DNA from: a virus
Length of the DNA: 56,094 nt
Virus record (IMG/VR): IMGVR_UViG_3300033145_000771
Span: 1 to 56,094 of that record
Strand: one strand, 5' to 3'
The stretch's first letter is position 1. The number at the start of each line of letters is the position of its first letter. The notes beneath the pieces are model-generated. The model made no database searches. It had not been told where the DNA came from and worked only from the letters and a program-made list of their open reading frames with translations. This document shows positions 47,094 to 56,028 of this stretch, in pieces. The position numbers were made by a program, and so were the translations under genes.

Positions 47094-47870
47094 TTACGAG
47101 TCTTTTGTGGTGAATGACATTGTTTCGCCATACACCAAGCTCGTATCAGCAAGCTTAGCGACCGCACGGTAGTAGTACACTGTTGGCGTGTCTGTAATCA
47201 AATCGGCTGCTGAATCTGCATCATATTCACCCTTATCGGGTGTAGCAAACGTAGTTTCAGAAGCATAAGTTGTCTCGCCGAAACTTTCAGTCGTACCGTA
47301 CTCGAAATAACATTCGATGTCGCCAGCTTCGCCACCACGATGGATAAGACTGCCCCAGAAGGTTACCTGCCCTGTATTACCAGCACCGTAAGTATTATCA
47401 ATCTCACCAAGAGTCTGAACCGCAACCGCTGTGGTTGAACCTACTTGCTCAAGAGAACCATTGACATGCAACGTAGCGCTGAATGTGCCGACACCTGCTT
47501 TATCGACACCAACGTTGTTTACATTGGTGACAATAACATGAGACTGGCCGCCATTTAGGCCGGTCGCACTTGGTGTCATGTAAATAGCATTATCTTTGTC
47601 AGTATAAAGTCTTAGATTAGTAATCTCTGTTGCAGCATCAAAATCAGTTTTGAGTTGCTTCTGGCCTTGGTCTGAATCGACAAGATAATGGCCACTGATG
47701 GTGATATCGCCTCCGACTATCTGCAACGGTAATTGTGGTATGACTTCATCTCCAAATTCATCGACGTCCACCATATTTCTGGTCTCGCCACTGTAATTCC
47801 AAGTACCGACACCGATTTTGTAATCTGTTCCGTACCAAACTGCGCCTTTGTAACCTGCCTTAACAGTCAT
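47094..47870 (-). CDS. Major tail tube protein with C-terminal Ig-like domain
   Basis: A 258-aa protein. The N-terminal 150 residues contain GAVWYGTDYKIGVGTWNYSGETRNMVDVDEFGDEVIPQLPLQIVGGDITISGHY, a typical tail-tube fold. The C-terminal 95 residues (LGEIDNTYGAGNTGQVTFWGSLIHRGGE to YYYRAVAKLADTSLVYGETMSF) form a fibronectin/Ig-like decoration domain. Confidence 0.88.
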   Translation of the reverse strand: MTVKAGYKGAVWYGTDYKIGVGTWNYSGETRNMVDVDEFGDEVIPQLPLQIVGGDITISGHYLVDSDQGQKQLKTDFDAATEITNLRLYTDKDNAIYMTPSATGLNGGQSHVIVTNVNNVGVDKAGVGTFSATLHVNGSLEQVGSTTAVAVQTLGEIDNTYGAGNTGQVTFWGSLIHRGGEAGDIECYFEYGTTESFGETTYASETTFATPDKGEYDADSAADLITDTPTVYYYRAVAKLADTSLVYGETMSFTTKDS

Positions 47871-47882
47871 AATAAAATCTCC

Positions 47883-48269
47883 TTAATTCTTTTGTAAATA
47901 AAGTTTGTAGGTCACGGCATAATGCCATACATTTTCTTCTTTGATGAGATTAGCAGGACCTCTTTCCATACTAATCGTAGTATAATCTGTTACTATCAAA
48001 TCAAACTTATCGAAAGCTGCTTTCAACAGTTCAAATAAGTTGCAGACTTCCGTTGAGTCAGACTTAACATCACTGAACAAGCTGAACTGTATCAAACAAT
48101 CTTCAAAATCTTCTCCGAAAGTCCAATCAGCTACAACACTCGGCAATGAAAAAACTCCATAAGGAAACACAGCGTCCGATCGAGCTTGAGTACAATAAAA
48201 ATCTGTCAACGAACCAGACAATTCTGTTGCTTCATACCGAGAGTAGATAGCTTGAAAAAGTGTTTTCAT
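47883..48269 (-). CDS. Tail terminator-like protein (DUF3168/gpU type)
   Basis: A 128-aa protein: LFQAIYSRYEATELSGSLTDFYCTQARSDAVFPYGVFSLPSV and YAVTYKLYLQKN. This is the usual protein between gp10-like and tail tube genes, closing the tail at its head-proximal end. Confidence 0.8.
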   Translation of the reverse strand: MKTLFQAIYSRYEATELSGSLTDFYCTQARSDAVFPYGVFSLPSVVADWTFGEDFEDCLIQFSLFSDVKSDSTEVCNLFELLKAAFDKFDLIVTDYTTISMERGPANLIKEENVWHYAVTYKLYLQKN

Positions 48270-48676
48270 TTTGCTTTGAATAACCTTTTAATTGCAGCCA
48301 TATTAGCCTCAAGAGCAGGACGTAAATAAGGTTTTGCTGCTTGATTATAATGCCTGCCTAATTTGTCTTTACCTGTAAACCCAAGTTCAATTCGTCTAGC
48401 GTATTCAATATTCGTTCCTATGACCGCCCTTTTATTACTTTGTGGATTGATTTTTGTCTTACCTGCTTTAATCCCTTTCTTTTTATTTTCTGACCATGAA
48501 ACACTGCGTGAACCTGCTGCCCCATACCAGTTTGAGATTATACTACGTTTCAAAGTTCCTGTTAACACAGGGCACATCTGTTTAGCTGTTCGCTCAACCA
48601 TCAAAGCTGCTTTTCTGAGCTTCTGACTGACTCGTTTATCAACCTCATTCAGTATATTTCGAGTATTGTCCTTCAT
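48266..48676 (-). CDS. HK97 gp10-like neck protein
   Basis: A 136-aa protein. KLRKAALMVERTAKQMCPVLTGTLKRSI is the gp10 signature, followed by AVIGTNIEYARRIELGF and AAKPYLRPALEAN. It joins head and tail. Confidence 0.85.
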   Translation of the reverse strand: MKDNTRNILNEVDKRVSQKLRKAALMVERTAKQMCPVLTGTLKRSIISNWYGAAGSRSVSWSENKKKGIKAGKTKINPQSNKRAVIGTNIEYARRIELGFTGKDKLGRHYNQAAKPYLRPALEANMAAIKRLFKAK

Positions 48677-48825
48677 TTAATTTTCCGATTCATCAGCTTT
48701 CGTAACAACTCCTCACCTTCATTTTTTATACGACTAAGAGTTACCTCAAGTTTGTGAATAGCGTCCAATAGTTTAACTGTTTCATTAGTCAAACCTTCAA
48801 GTTTTTTCTCATCTTTCTTGCTCAT
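48673..48825 (-). CDS. Short coiled-coil protein in the neck module (50 aa)
   Basis: MSKKDEKKLEGLTNETVKLLDAIHKLEVTLSRIKNEGEELLRKL is a continuous amphipathic helix. ATGA overlaps with the next gene. Role unknown. Confidence 0.6.
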   Translation of the reverse strand: MSKKDEKKLEGLTNETVKLLDAIHKLEVTLSRIKNEGEELLRKLMNRKIK

Positions 48826-48826
48826 T

Positions 48827-49135
48827 TTATTCTAACTTCCTTAAATCTAAAACTAACTGCCGGTTCAAATTATCGGTATTTTGCACGTCCACAATTTCGT
48901 ATTTCTTGTCATCATATACAACTCTATCATCTGTTGTAATATCAACAACTCTACAATATAGCCGTGCATCCGAAAAATGAGTTGTTTTATCAAAGAAGAT
49001 CTTTTCCGAACCACGTCGCCAAACAATTCGACAAGGCAAATTATTATGCAAGACATTCTCAACTTCTGTCCAACCGCCCATGCCATTGGAAGTTTTTGTT
49101 ATCCTAAGTATGTTGACTTTTATATTTAGTTGCAT
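48827..49135 (-). CDS. Head closure protein, Hc1/gp16-like
   Basis: 102 aa from the ATG at 49135 (GGAG upstream). KTSNGMGGWTEVENVLHNNLPCRIVWRRGSEKIFFDKTTHFSDARLYCRVVDITTDDRVVYDDKKYEIVDVQNTDNLNRQLVLDL is the classic small head-closure pattern. Confidence 0.82.
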   Translation of the reverse strand: MQLNIKVNILRITKTSNGMGGWTEVENVLHNNLPCRIVWRRGSEKIFFDKTTHFSDARLYCRVVDITTDDRVVYDDKKYEIVDVQNTDNLNRQLVLDLRKLE

Positions 49136-49797
49136 CAACAAGCTCCAAGCATCGGCTTACGCCTTATGAAATTTCTCAATAATCGATCACACTCGTGAAT
49201 GCCGGTAAGAAACTTCTTGGTTCCACGGCTATAACTTGCATCATCGAGCTTATCAGAAACAACATCGTCATAGGCAGTGTAAAGAGTTTCATCGTTTTCA
49301 AATCGGCAAAGAATTATAGCTGCTTGCTTGATTGCTGCAGGACAAGAAGCCCATCCATACGTACCGGTGATTTTGATATTGTTCGTTCCTTTCGGAAACA
49401 ATCCATGCGCATATTTTAAGCGTAGCATCAACTCCGGATCGTCAATTCCACCTGTCGCTGATTCGGGATCAAGGTAAACTGAACTGCTGTTATAAGTCCA
49501 CCAACTTGTATCCAAAGCTATCCCATGAATCAATATTTCGGTCACAGTGAGAATGTTCGGCTGTAAATTAAGAATAAGCAGATCTTGGCCGTTCCCATCG
49601 CAATAAATACTGAACGCTTTGGAGTAAAAATAATCGTGAGTGAGGCTTTCAATAAGCTGTTCCGCTCGATTGATAGTCGCTAACTTCTGCGCTGCAGTAG
49701 CATCGTCTGCCCAATTATCAATGTCAGTATTGTCAATGTAATTACCTTCGGCAGTTGGATCAGTTGCAGCAGTCCCGGTAGTTGTCCAATCACTCAT
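49135..49797 (-). CDS. Head-tail adaptor (Ad/gp6-like)
   Basis: A 220-aa protein of the adaptor type: NADDATAAQKLATINRAEQLIESLTHDYFY-like helix, then LLILNLQPNILTVTEILIHGIAL, LKYAHGLFPKGTNNIKITGTYGWASCPAAIKQAAIILCRFENDE. Binds the portal base. Confidence 0.8.
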   Translation of the reverse strand: MSDWTTTGTAATDPTAEGNYIDNTDIDNWADDATAAQKLATINRAEQLIESLTHDYFYSKAFSIYCDGNGQDLLILNLQPNILTVTEILIHGIALDTSWWTYNSSSVYLDPESATGGIDDPELMLRLKYAHGLFPKGTNNIKITGTYGWASCPAAIKQAAIILCRFENDETLYTAYDDVVSDKLDDASYSRGTKKFLTGIHECDRLLRNFIRRKPMLGAC

Positions 49798-50456
49798 TAT
49801 GGTGCTACCTCCGTTCCAGGATTAGTAAAATTGTAACCCGCTTTCTGAGACCACATATAGTAAGTTGTTCCACTGTCAAGCATAAACGTAACTTTCCCGC
49901 TATCGTTTGTCGTACCAGAAGCTACAATGTTCGTTCCTGCTTCATCTGTAGTCACCCATACAGCAACACCATCAATTGGATTTGAATCACCGTCTAAAAC
50001 AGTATAGGTTGTAGCAGTAGCTCCTGCTCCAAGTGTTGCAACTGCATCAAGCTGATCAGACAAAGTTTCCAATGTGTCGCCATCTGCTCCCATTATTGTA
50101 GTGATATCTGTTTGCACATCATCTACAACAGTTGAACGAGGCAATATATTCTCACCAACCGGGATGTGCAAGTCGCCATCTTCTTTAGCGTACAATAAAT
50201 AAGCAACATCTTTTGTCCACACGGCAGTAGGCAAAGACAAATACCAATGTCCGTCAGAACGATGAGTTGCTGCTCCAGCAATAGCTTCGGCGGCTTGCCA
50301 GGATGTATCAGCCCCACGATACCACTTGCCGGCATTGTCACCATCTTTAGCCAACAAGTAAAAATTTACCATGCCGGCAGTAATTGGAGTACCATCAGCT
50401 TTTGCAACTAAAGGTAATGACACTACATTAGTTTGTCCCACTAATACTTCAGCCAT
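49797..50456 (-). CDS. Virion protein with BppU-like and carboxypeptidase-regulatory-like domains
   Basis: A 219-aa protein. The first part (about 15-105) resembles BppU-like N-domains (GTPITAGMVNFYLLAKDGDNAGKWYRG); the end (about 150-215, YTVLDGDSNPIDGVAVWVTTDEAG) is a Ig/CarboxypepD_reg-like beta-sandwich. Probably a head or connector decoration. Confidence 0.7.
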   Translation of the reverse strand: MAEVLVGQTNVVSLPLVAKADGTPITAGMVNFYLLAKDGDNAGKWYRGADTSWQAAEAIAGAATHRSDGHWYLSLPTAVWTKDVAYLLYAKEDGDLHIPVGENILPRSTVVDDVQTDITTIMGADGDTLETLSDQLDAVATLGAGATATTYTVLDGDSNPIDGVAVWVTTDEAGTNIVASGTTNDSGKVTFMLDSGTTYYMWSQKAGYNFTNPGTEVAP

Positions 50457-50460
50457 GATA

Positions 50461-50877
50461 TTATCCAGTTAATGTGATTACAAAACTTACTTGAAGCGTA
50501 TCACCGTTTACCAAGAAACGTTCTACTGACAAAGCAGCACCACAAATCAATTTGCCAGCATCATCACCGGTCGTTCCCATGAAGGCATACAACGCACCGT
50601 TCCAAGTACCAGTAGCTGTAAATGTAACCGTTTTTGTAGTGACTTTTCTATCATTAGTTCCAGTTGAAGCTTCTGTGAAATCTGTACCATCAGAAGCCAC
50701 CTGTTGACGGTCATACCCATCAGCTTCAGCAAGTTCAGTTAAGTCTGTGAGCCCATCTGTTTCCAAGACTTCGTCCTCGCATAAACCAACTTCGAAATTA
50801 ACCGGGACAGATTGTACTTCTGTGAAAGCTGTTTCGAGTATATACTCCAAACCTTCTTCTACCACGTCATCTGGCAT
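50461..50877 (-). CDS. Virion structural protein (138 aa)
   Basis: MPDDVVEEGLEYILETAFTEVQSVPVNFEVGLCEDEVLE, then a beta-rich TVTFTATGTWNGALYAFMGTTGDDAGKL and LSVERFLVNGDTLQVSFVITLTG. The end resembles the end of the split gene at 43274-43830. Confidence 0.7.
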   Translation of the reverse strand: MPDDVVEEGLEYILETAFTEVQSVPVNFEVGLCEDEVLETDGLTDLTELAEADGYDRQQVASDGTDFTEASTGTNDRKVTTKTVTFTATGTWNGALYAFMGTTGDDAGKLICGAALSVERFLVNGDTLQVSFVITLTG

Positions 50878-50888
50878 GATTTAGCTCC

Positions 50889-51281
50889 TTAATCTTTCTT
50901 TGCTACTGATTTTGCAGCAACATGAATTTCTTCTTTAATTAAACGAGAACCGTCCTCACGAATCTCCACAGATGATTTGCCCGATTCTACTTTTGTAACC
51001 TTAAATCGAGATTTCTCTTTGGGAATTACAGTAGCAGTAGTTTCAGCATCAGCAGTAGCGCCACATCGGGGACAAGTGATCTTATCCGCAGTTGCTATTC
51101 TGGCCCACTTCTTGATGCCTATATTTCTACCACAAGCAGAGCACTTGAGCATGTCCTGGTCACAACCAGTACCATCTTTAATTCCAATTTGCTTTTTGAA
51201 ATTAGCGATGATCGGTTCTTCTTTTTTGTCTCTGTCCAAGCGTCTCTGGCGATGCATCGCCCGTCTTTCTTCTTCAGTCAT
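50889..51281 (-). CDS. Zinc-ribbon protein in virion operon (130 aa)
   Basis: DMLKCSACGRNIGIKKWARIATADKITCPRCGATAD has CSAC and CPRC, a zinc ribbon. The N-terminal part is strongly basic (MTEEERRAMHRQRRLDRDKKEE). Unclear role. Confidence 0.7.
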   Translation of the reverse strand: MTEEERRAMHRQRRLDRDKKEEPIIANFKKQIGIKDGTGCDQDMLKCSACGRNIGIKKWARIATADKITCPRCGATADAETTATVIPKEKSRFKVTKVESGKSSVEIREDGSRLIKEEIHVAAKSVAKKD

Positions 51282-51292
51282 AATTTACCTTT

Positions 51293-53107
51293 CTATGAAT
51301 GTGTTTGCCTCATTACCATAAATGCAGCCAAGTGGAATAACGTTCCACCAACCGGTGTATAGATTTCAGTTCCTATTGAGGGTAACATTGTCACTTCTAC
51401 TGCTTTCGCAAGCTCTACCATAGCATGCTTATCTATGCTCGTAACAATAGCAGCGGCAACAGAAACTGCTTTAGCGGTATCAACCATAGCCGATACATCA
51501 GTCTTAGTTATAGCAGCGGCAGCCGAGACATCTTTACCAGTGTCAATCATAGCAGAGATATCAGTATCTTTAGTGACGGATGCAGCAGCCGCGACTGCTT
51601 TACCGGTGTCGGCCATTTGATGTGTGTCAGAACCACGTTCAGTGTATGAACCGTAGGCATCAAAGATCGGGCCATTACCCCAATTTAACTCATTGCCGGC
51701 AACATCTTCAGTCTCTATAATTTCAACTTTAATGTATCGACCTGATTTATCTGTCGAATCATATTCCACCCAGTCATCCGTGTCTTGCCACGTATTGATA
51801 CCTTCAGCAACTGCTACACCCCAACTTTCCTTACTATCGGATACATAAATATCTACATCAATAGGATCATCTGTTTGATTGGAACGACTTCTGAATTTCG
51901 TTAGATTTACACTTTTACCTAAATCAAGAATAAACCAATGCGTATGCTCAGTTGAATGAAACCACCTATAGGCTCCGTCAAGTGCGTACGCTAACTGGGT
52001 TCCATCTTCTTGGCCACAAAGACTATCTATATGTTCACTACCAATACCGTACCATTCTGTGAATTCCTTGACCATAAAGATAGAAGCTGATACTGCTTTA
52101 TTCAAATCCTTCATCGCTGATGTATCGGTTTTAGAAACTGACGCAGCAGCAGAAACAGCTCTATTTGTTTCTAAGAATGTTCGTATATCCGTTTCAGTAA
52201 CAGAAGCAGCAAAAGAAACAGCTAACCCAGTGTCCGCTACATGCTTAGCGTCAATACCAGTAGTTACAGAAGCCGCAAAACTTAAAGCCTTCTCTGTATC
52301 TACCATAGCTGAAACATCAATGCCTTTAGTGGCTGAAGCAGAGAAGTCGATTGTCAATCCAGTCTCTATATATTCTATTCCGCCGGCAGCACCGCTTGCT
52401 GCTGCTGCTACAATAATCGGTAAATTATCCCGCTTGAACATCCGAAGGGAATTGACATAAAGTTGCTGGATTTCGGTGGCGGAGAGGGCACGTTCCCACA
52501 GCATCGGCATATCAATTATTTCTATCGCTGTACTACTAAAGCAGGGCACTGTTTCAAGTATCGAATGTGAGTCGATAACACCGCCAGGCCATGCGGTTGT
52601 ATCCCGAAGAACTCCATCGACATATATCCTAACAAACGCACCGTCCAGAGTACCAACTACATGATGCCAGCCTGGATTATTCTTAAACCCATCCGTCCAT
52701 TTTGCAATAATGTCATTATGTAAGGTATCATTAACGTTGAATATCACATCTTCTGTTACGTTAGTATAAAGACTAAAGGGGTCGTATCCAGCCCCACTCC
52801 ATGTAATCATATACACTGTGCCGGAAACAGCATTGCCAGGAATATAAACCCAACAGGCCGCACTCATAAAAGATTTACCTTCAATGAATGGTTTGAGTTC
52901 CATATTTACCCTGCCACCAAGTAACGCAGGGCCGAATTGCCCGGAAGTCCACTCAGCCGTATCTATTGTACCGTTCCAGTTATTCCCACTCACATCCTGA
53001 ACGGTATTCCCACCGGCCTCATTCATCAACCAATAGCCAACGAGATTCCTGGCGAGAGGATGTCCGCTAAGTTTAAGTAATCTGCCTTTTGGTGGTTTTA
53101 ATATCAT
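51293..53107 (-). CDS. Adhesin with LamG, 17-20-residue repeats and discoidin domain
   Basis: A 604-aa protein. Residues 22-215: LamG/concanavalin-like (GYWLMNEAGGNTVQDVSGNNWNGTI; GWHHVVGTLDGAFVRIYVDGVL). Residues 249-345: repeats of DTxKALSFAASVTTGID type. Residues 350-490: F5/8-type C (discoidin) domain (ALDGAYRWFHSTEHTHWFILDLGKSVNLTKFRSR; SGRYIKVEIIE). Residues 499-575: more repeats (DTGKAVAAAASVTKDTDISAMI). It is placed among head and connector genes, so it may be a head fiber. Confidence 0.82.
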   Translation of the reverse strand: MILKPPKGRLLKLSGHPLARNLVGYWLMNEAGGNTVQDVSGNNWNGTIDTAEWTSGQFGPALLGGRVNMELKPFIEGKSFMSAACWVYIPGNAVSGTVYMITWSGAGYDPFSLYTNVTEDVIFNVNDTLHNDIIAKWTDGFKNNPGWHHVVGTLDGAFVRIYVDGVLRDTTAWPGGVIDSHSILETVPCFSSTAIEIIDMPMLWERALSATEIQQLYVNSLRMFKRDNLPIIVAAAASGAAGGIEYIETGLTIDFSASATKGIDVSAMVDTEKALSFAASVTTGIDAKHVADTGLAVSFAASVTETDIRTFLETNRAVSAAASVSKTDTSAMKDLNKAVSASIFMVKEFTEWYGIGSEHIDSLCGQEDGTQLAYALDGAYRWFHSTEHTHWFILDLGKSVNLTKFRSRSNQTDDPIDVDIYVSDSKESWGVAVAEGINTWQDTDDWVEYDSTDKSGRYIKVEIIETEDVAGNELNWGNGPIFDAYGSYTERGSDTHQMADTGKAVAAAASVTKDTDISAMIDTGKDVSAAAAITKTDVSAMVDTAKAVSVAAAIVTSIDKHAMVELAKAVEVTMLPSIGTEIYTPVGGTLFHLAAFMVMRQTHS

Positions 53108-53110
53108 AAC

Positions 53111-53530
53111 TTAACTCGCCACTGGAACATCGGCTATTTGGAACTTGAATGTGGTAGTCAACGATTGACCAGACTCATTAAGCATCCATATCTTGACAGA
53201 ATCACCCCACTCATTAGCACACAATGTAAACCAATCTCTGATTGTCTTAGATTCAGTAGGTTCTATTTGAAAACTGTACGCAGGATCGTCAAGGTATATC
53301 TGGTAATCTCCATCCGCGACTTCATTCAAGACATAGATTGTCACAAGACCGTCAATAGCACCAGCACCTGCGGTTAAAGAATAGCCAATCTTCACTGATG
53401 TTTTAGTGGCAAATGCAATCGCTCCACTTCCGGCGTTCGCATTATCGATGACCGCCAAAGCCGTCCAATCACCGCCACCGGACTTTTGCACTGCTGCCCA
53501 AGCATCTCGACTAAATCCTGTATTTGCCAT
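53111..53530 (-). CDS. Virion protein, beta-rich (139 aa)
   Basis: MANTGFSRDAWAAVQKSGGGDWTALAVIDNANAGSG, ISYSLTAGAG-like strands, ending TTTFKFQIADVPVAS. Probably Ig-like. No precise family. Confidence 0.6.
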   Translation of the reverse strand: MANTGFSRDAWAAVQKSGGGDWTALAVIDNANAGSGAIAFATKTSVKIGYSLTAGAGAIDGLVTIYVLNEVADGDYQIYLDDPAYSFQIEPTESKTIRDWFTLCANEWGDSVKIWMLNESGQSLTTTFKFQIADVPVAS

Positions 53531-53829
53531 TATCTACTTGCCTCCCATGATTCAAGAGTTGACTTAGCTGCCTGCTCAAGATTCGTTATCATTTCATTGA
53601 TTCTTGTAGCCTCTTGCTCTGCTTCCAAGACTTTATTTTTAACAGTTTCCAACAATGCCTGCCGTATGGTTTGAGTTTCCTCCGGAGTGTCTCCCGCTAT
53701 AATCGCGTTTGAAAAACTAAACTCCATAGGAGTCAAAGCACTTTCCGTATCGGTTCGCGTGAAAGTTATAGTAGCTCTTTTAGCAGACACTTTTACATCG
53801 CTGATTTTGGGATCCCAGTTAATTGCCAT
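53530..53829 (-). CDS. Virion operon protein (99 aa)
   Basis: MAINWDPKISDVKVSAKRATITFTRTDTESALTPMEFSFSNAII, then an alpha-helical tail (QALLETVKNKVLEAEQEATRINEMITNLEQAAKSTLESW). Probably a small structural or assembly protein. Confidence 0.6.
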   Translation of the reverse strand: MAINWDPKISDVKVSAKRATITFTRTDTESALTPMEFSFSNAIIAGDTPEETQTIRQALLETVKNKVLEAEQEATRINEMITNLEQAAKSTLESWEASR

Positions 53830-53847
53830 TATTTACTCCTTTTTTCC

Positions 53848-54381
53848 TTAAACTACCCCTACGTTGCCATGAAAAGCTTTGTCAACATGTTCACACCAAT
53901 GCAAACGCATGGTTGCGTATACGTCAGCAAAAGTTTCAACAGCTACAATATATTTTGTGTTCGGCTTCAGAATATATGCTCGCCTTCCTTCTGATCCACC
54001 TGTAAGCGCACTAAATTTATCAGTTGCACCAATCCGAGAAGCTTTAATCGTGATAGCTCCATCTGTTGAACCTCCGGAAACGCCTCTATGCACTACAACA
54101 GTTGCAGCAGCAGGAATTCCAACACGATTTCTGTTAACAGGTGTTAACGCTGTTGTTCCTGTTCTGTCTGCTCCTTCGGTTACAAGAACAGACTGTTCGC
54201 CTGTGCACAAAAAGTCAAAGATTATACGAGCGTAAACTTTAGTATTCGGAGTAGTAATCATCCATTTTTGAGTAGTAGTGTTAACATTCAAAACATCATC
54301 TACCTTGAAGTCTTGACCTTCTCCAAGTTCATGTTCTTCATGTGTAACTATAACTACTGAACCTGTTGTTGGATCAACCAT
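53848..54381 (-). CDS. Beta-rich virion protein (177 aa)
   Basis: MVDPTTGSVVIVTHEEHELGEGQDFKVDDVLNVNTTTQKWMITTPNTKVYARIIFDFL; ends with TKYIVAVETFADVYATMRLHWCEHVDKAFH. Appears to be a jelly-roll-like structural protein; no firm family. Confidence 0.6.
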   Translation of the reverse strand: MVDPTTGSVVIVTHEEHELGEGQDFKVDDVLNVNTTTQKWMITTPNTKVYARIIFDFLCTGEQSVLVTEGADRTGTTALTPVNRNRVGIPAAATVVVHRGVSGGSTDGAITIKASRIGATDKFSALTGGSEGRRAYILKPNTKYIVAVETFADVYATMRLHWCEHVDKAFHGNVGVV

Positions 54382-54386
54382 TTCAA

Positions 54387-54485
54387 TTAGCTCTCGACGT
54401 CCAGCCTATCAACAGTCATATTTGTACCGGGTATAGTAATAACTCGTAAACTAACAGGTGTAATTTCAACATCGTAAATTTGCAT
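54387..54485 (-). CDS. Small 32-aa protein
   Basis: MQIYDVEITPVSLRVITIPGTNMTVDRLDVES with AGGAGATTGAAA upstream of its ATG. It sits without gap between its neighbours. Unknown. Confidence 0.5.
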   Translation of the reverse strand: MQIYDVEITPVSLRVITIPGTNMTVDRLDVES

Positions 54486-54487
54486 TT

Positions 54488-54784
54488 TCAATCTCCTATT
54501 AAATTACCCTGCCTATCTCTCGGCCAGATACTTAACTTTGATTTACCAATACCTCTGGCCATAATTTTCCGAGGTATCGGACCGCCTTCTCTGGTAGTAT
54601 ATCCTGCTTTGTGGCTACGAATATTTAATTCCTGCAAATAATCCCTTTGAGGCATACCTCGCAGTTCAGGATTTATAATATCCATCGTTCTTGGGTCATC
54701 AGCCATAATAGTATAATTCCGTGACAGCTGTTTTTCACGGCACAGCTGCCGAAGCCGTTTAGAAGGGGAATTATGTTTTTTCAC
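54488..54784 (-). CDS. Basic protein (98 aa)
   Basis: MKKHNSPSKRLRQLCREKQLSRNYTIMADDPRTMDIINPELRGMPQRDYLQELNIRSHKAGYTTREGGPIPRKIMARGIGKSKL. Strongly basic, may bind DNA or be a capsid-interior protein. Overlaps its neighbour by four bases. Confidence 0.6.
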   Translation of the reverse strand: MKKHNSPSKRLRQLCREKQLSRNYTIMADDPRTMDIINPELRGMPQRDYLQELNIRSHKAGYTTREGGPIPRKIMARGIGKSKLSIWPRDRQGNLIGD

Positions 54785-55620
54785 GGACTTATTTTCAGGA
54801 ACACCAAACCTGAATCAGTTGTATCTGTTACCCAACCAGAGTAACCAATTGCTTCATTAGTAAGTGCTCCATCATCAACTGCACATGAACCCGCAGCTGT
54901 TACATCACGTAATACGTTTGTTCCAGCAGTTAAAGCTGTCTTATTCAGGACGTTTGCTAGTCCCCATGTTTGCTGCCAATGATAATATTCAGATGTAACT
55001 GCTATAGTTGGAACTCCGACTATCATACCAGTTGGAGTCGTTACAGGAGCCTGTATAACAGCTTTATACAAATTCGTGCAGATAGTTATTCTGGAACTTG
55101 TTGTCCAAGCGGTTGACAATCCACGATCAAGTGTGAAGATTAATGCACCGGCAGCTCCACCTGTATGTGAAACAATACGATATTTTTCACCTTGACCAAT
55201 TGATGCTCCACCATCAGATATTATTAATGTCCCACCTGCAAAGAGGTTAGCTGCAATAGTGTCTGTAACTGTTGTAATAGTTACTTGTGTGGCTCCTATG
55301 GCTGCCGCTACTGGAGTTAGATCATGCTGATATGTAGTTGTACCACCTTCAGCAGCACTTTGCGATAGTTCACCCGCAGCTAAACTAGCGCCAGCGGAAG
55401 CATAACGATGTACTTCTCCATCCCATGTTACACGTCGAGTACCAAGAAGGCAATTTTGTGCAACAGATTCAGCATGCAACCCTTGAATATCGCTCTGGCC
55501 AGCTAATAATCCGCCAAAAATTAGATCATTAGTAAAACCATGTGCAAAGCCTTCCTGAATTTGCCGACCGATCATCTGCCCGATGTTGCGGTCTAGCGTT
55601 GCTAAATTTTGTCTACTCAT
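54781..55620 (-). CDS. Virion structural protein (279 aa)
   Basis: MSRQNLATLDRNIGQMIGRQIQEGFAHGFTNDLIFGGLLAGQSDIQGLHAESVAQNCLLGTRRVTWDGEVHRYASAG; centre beta-rich (GATQVTITTVTDTIAANLFAGGTLIISDGGASIGQGEKYRIVSHTG). Likely a decoration or fiber protein of the head. No family certain. Confidence 0.6.
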   Translation of the reverse strand: MSRQNLATLDRNIGQMIGRQIQEGFAHGFTNDLIFGGLLAGQSDIQGLHAESVAQNCLLGTRRVTWDGEVHRYASAGASLAAGELSQSAAEGGTTTYQHDLTPVAAAIGATQVTITTVTDTIAANLFAGGTLIISDGGASIGQGEKYRIVSHTGGAAGALIFTLDRGLSTAWTTSSRITICTNLYKAVIQAPVTTPTGMIVGVPTIAVTSEYYHWQQTWGLANVLNKTALTAGTNVLRDVTAAGSCAVDDGALTNEAIGYSGWVTDTTDSGLVFLKISP

Positions 55621-55647
55621 TTTATTTACTCCTTGTATATTGATATT

Positions 55648-56028
55648 TTACTTTTGTTTACGATTAGTCAACTTGGCGAGTTCTCGTTCGGTAGCAATCT
55701 CTTGAAGATCAGAAACACGCAGAGTCTCATAATCAATAGCGACAGCCTCTTCGACTTGGTCTTCGCCCTGATCGACTTTGTCTTTGACTTTGTCATCGTC
55801 ATCTTCAGGAGGCTCTGGACCTACAGGTGGTTGAGGCAAGATCGCAGGTCGGCCAAACTCTTCGCCTCTATCTGTCACATGTATCTGCGGATATGTAGCG
55901 AATAACTTCGCCATATTTGGGTCACTTGTAGCTCGCACTCTATCACGTTCGATAAAAATATACGAGCCCTTACCGTCTTTTAAATTTCGTGACGGGCCAT
56001 AATTTCGAATTATAAAGCGCTCTGCCAT
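55648..56028 (-). CDS. Head operon protein across the circle junction (126 aa)
   Basis: MAERFIIRNYGPSRNLKDGKGSYIFIERDRVRATSDPNMAKLFATYPQIHVTDRG, then an acidic Pro-rich linker (EPPEDDDDKVKDKVDQGEDQ) and a helix (YETLRVSDLQEIATERELAKL), the last part resembling a SAP-like helix-extended-loop-helix. Begins at position 48 of the left copy. Confidence 0.65.
   Translation of the reverse strand: MAERFIIRNYGPSRNLKDGKGSYIFIERDRVRATSDPNMAKLFATYPQIHVTDRGEEFGRPAILPQPPVGPEPPEDDDDKVKDKVDQGEDQVEEAVAIDYETLRVSDLQEIATERELAKLTNRKQK

Noticed and set aside
51425-52460. Plus-strand frames opposite the adhesin repeats
   Set aside because: Mirror the Ala/Thr-rich repeats of the minus-strand gene; no ribosome site or domain, unlike the antisense endonuclease genes.
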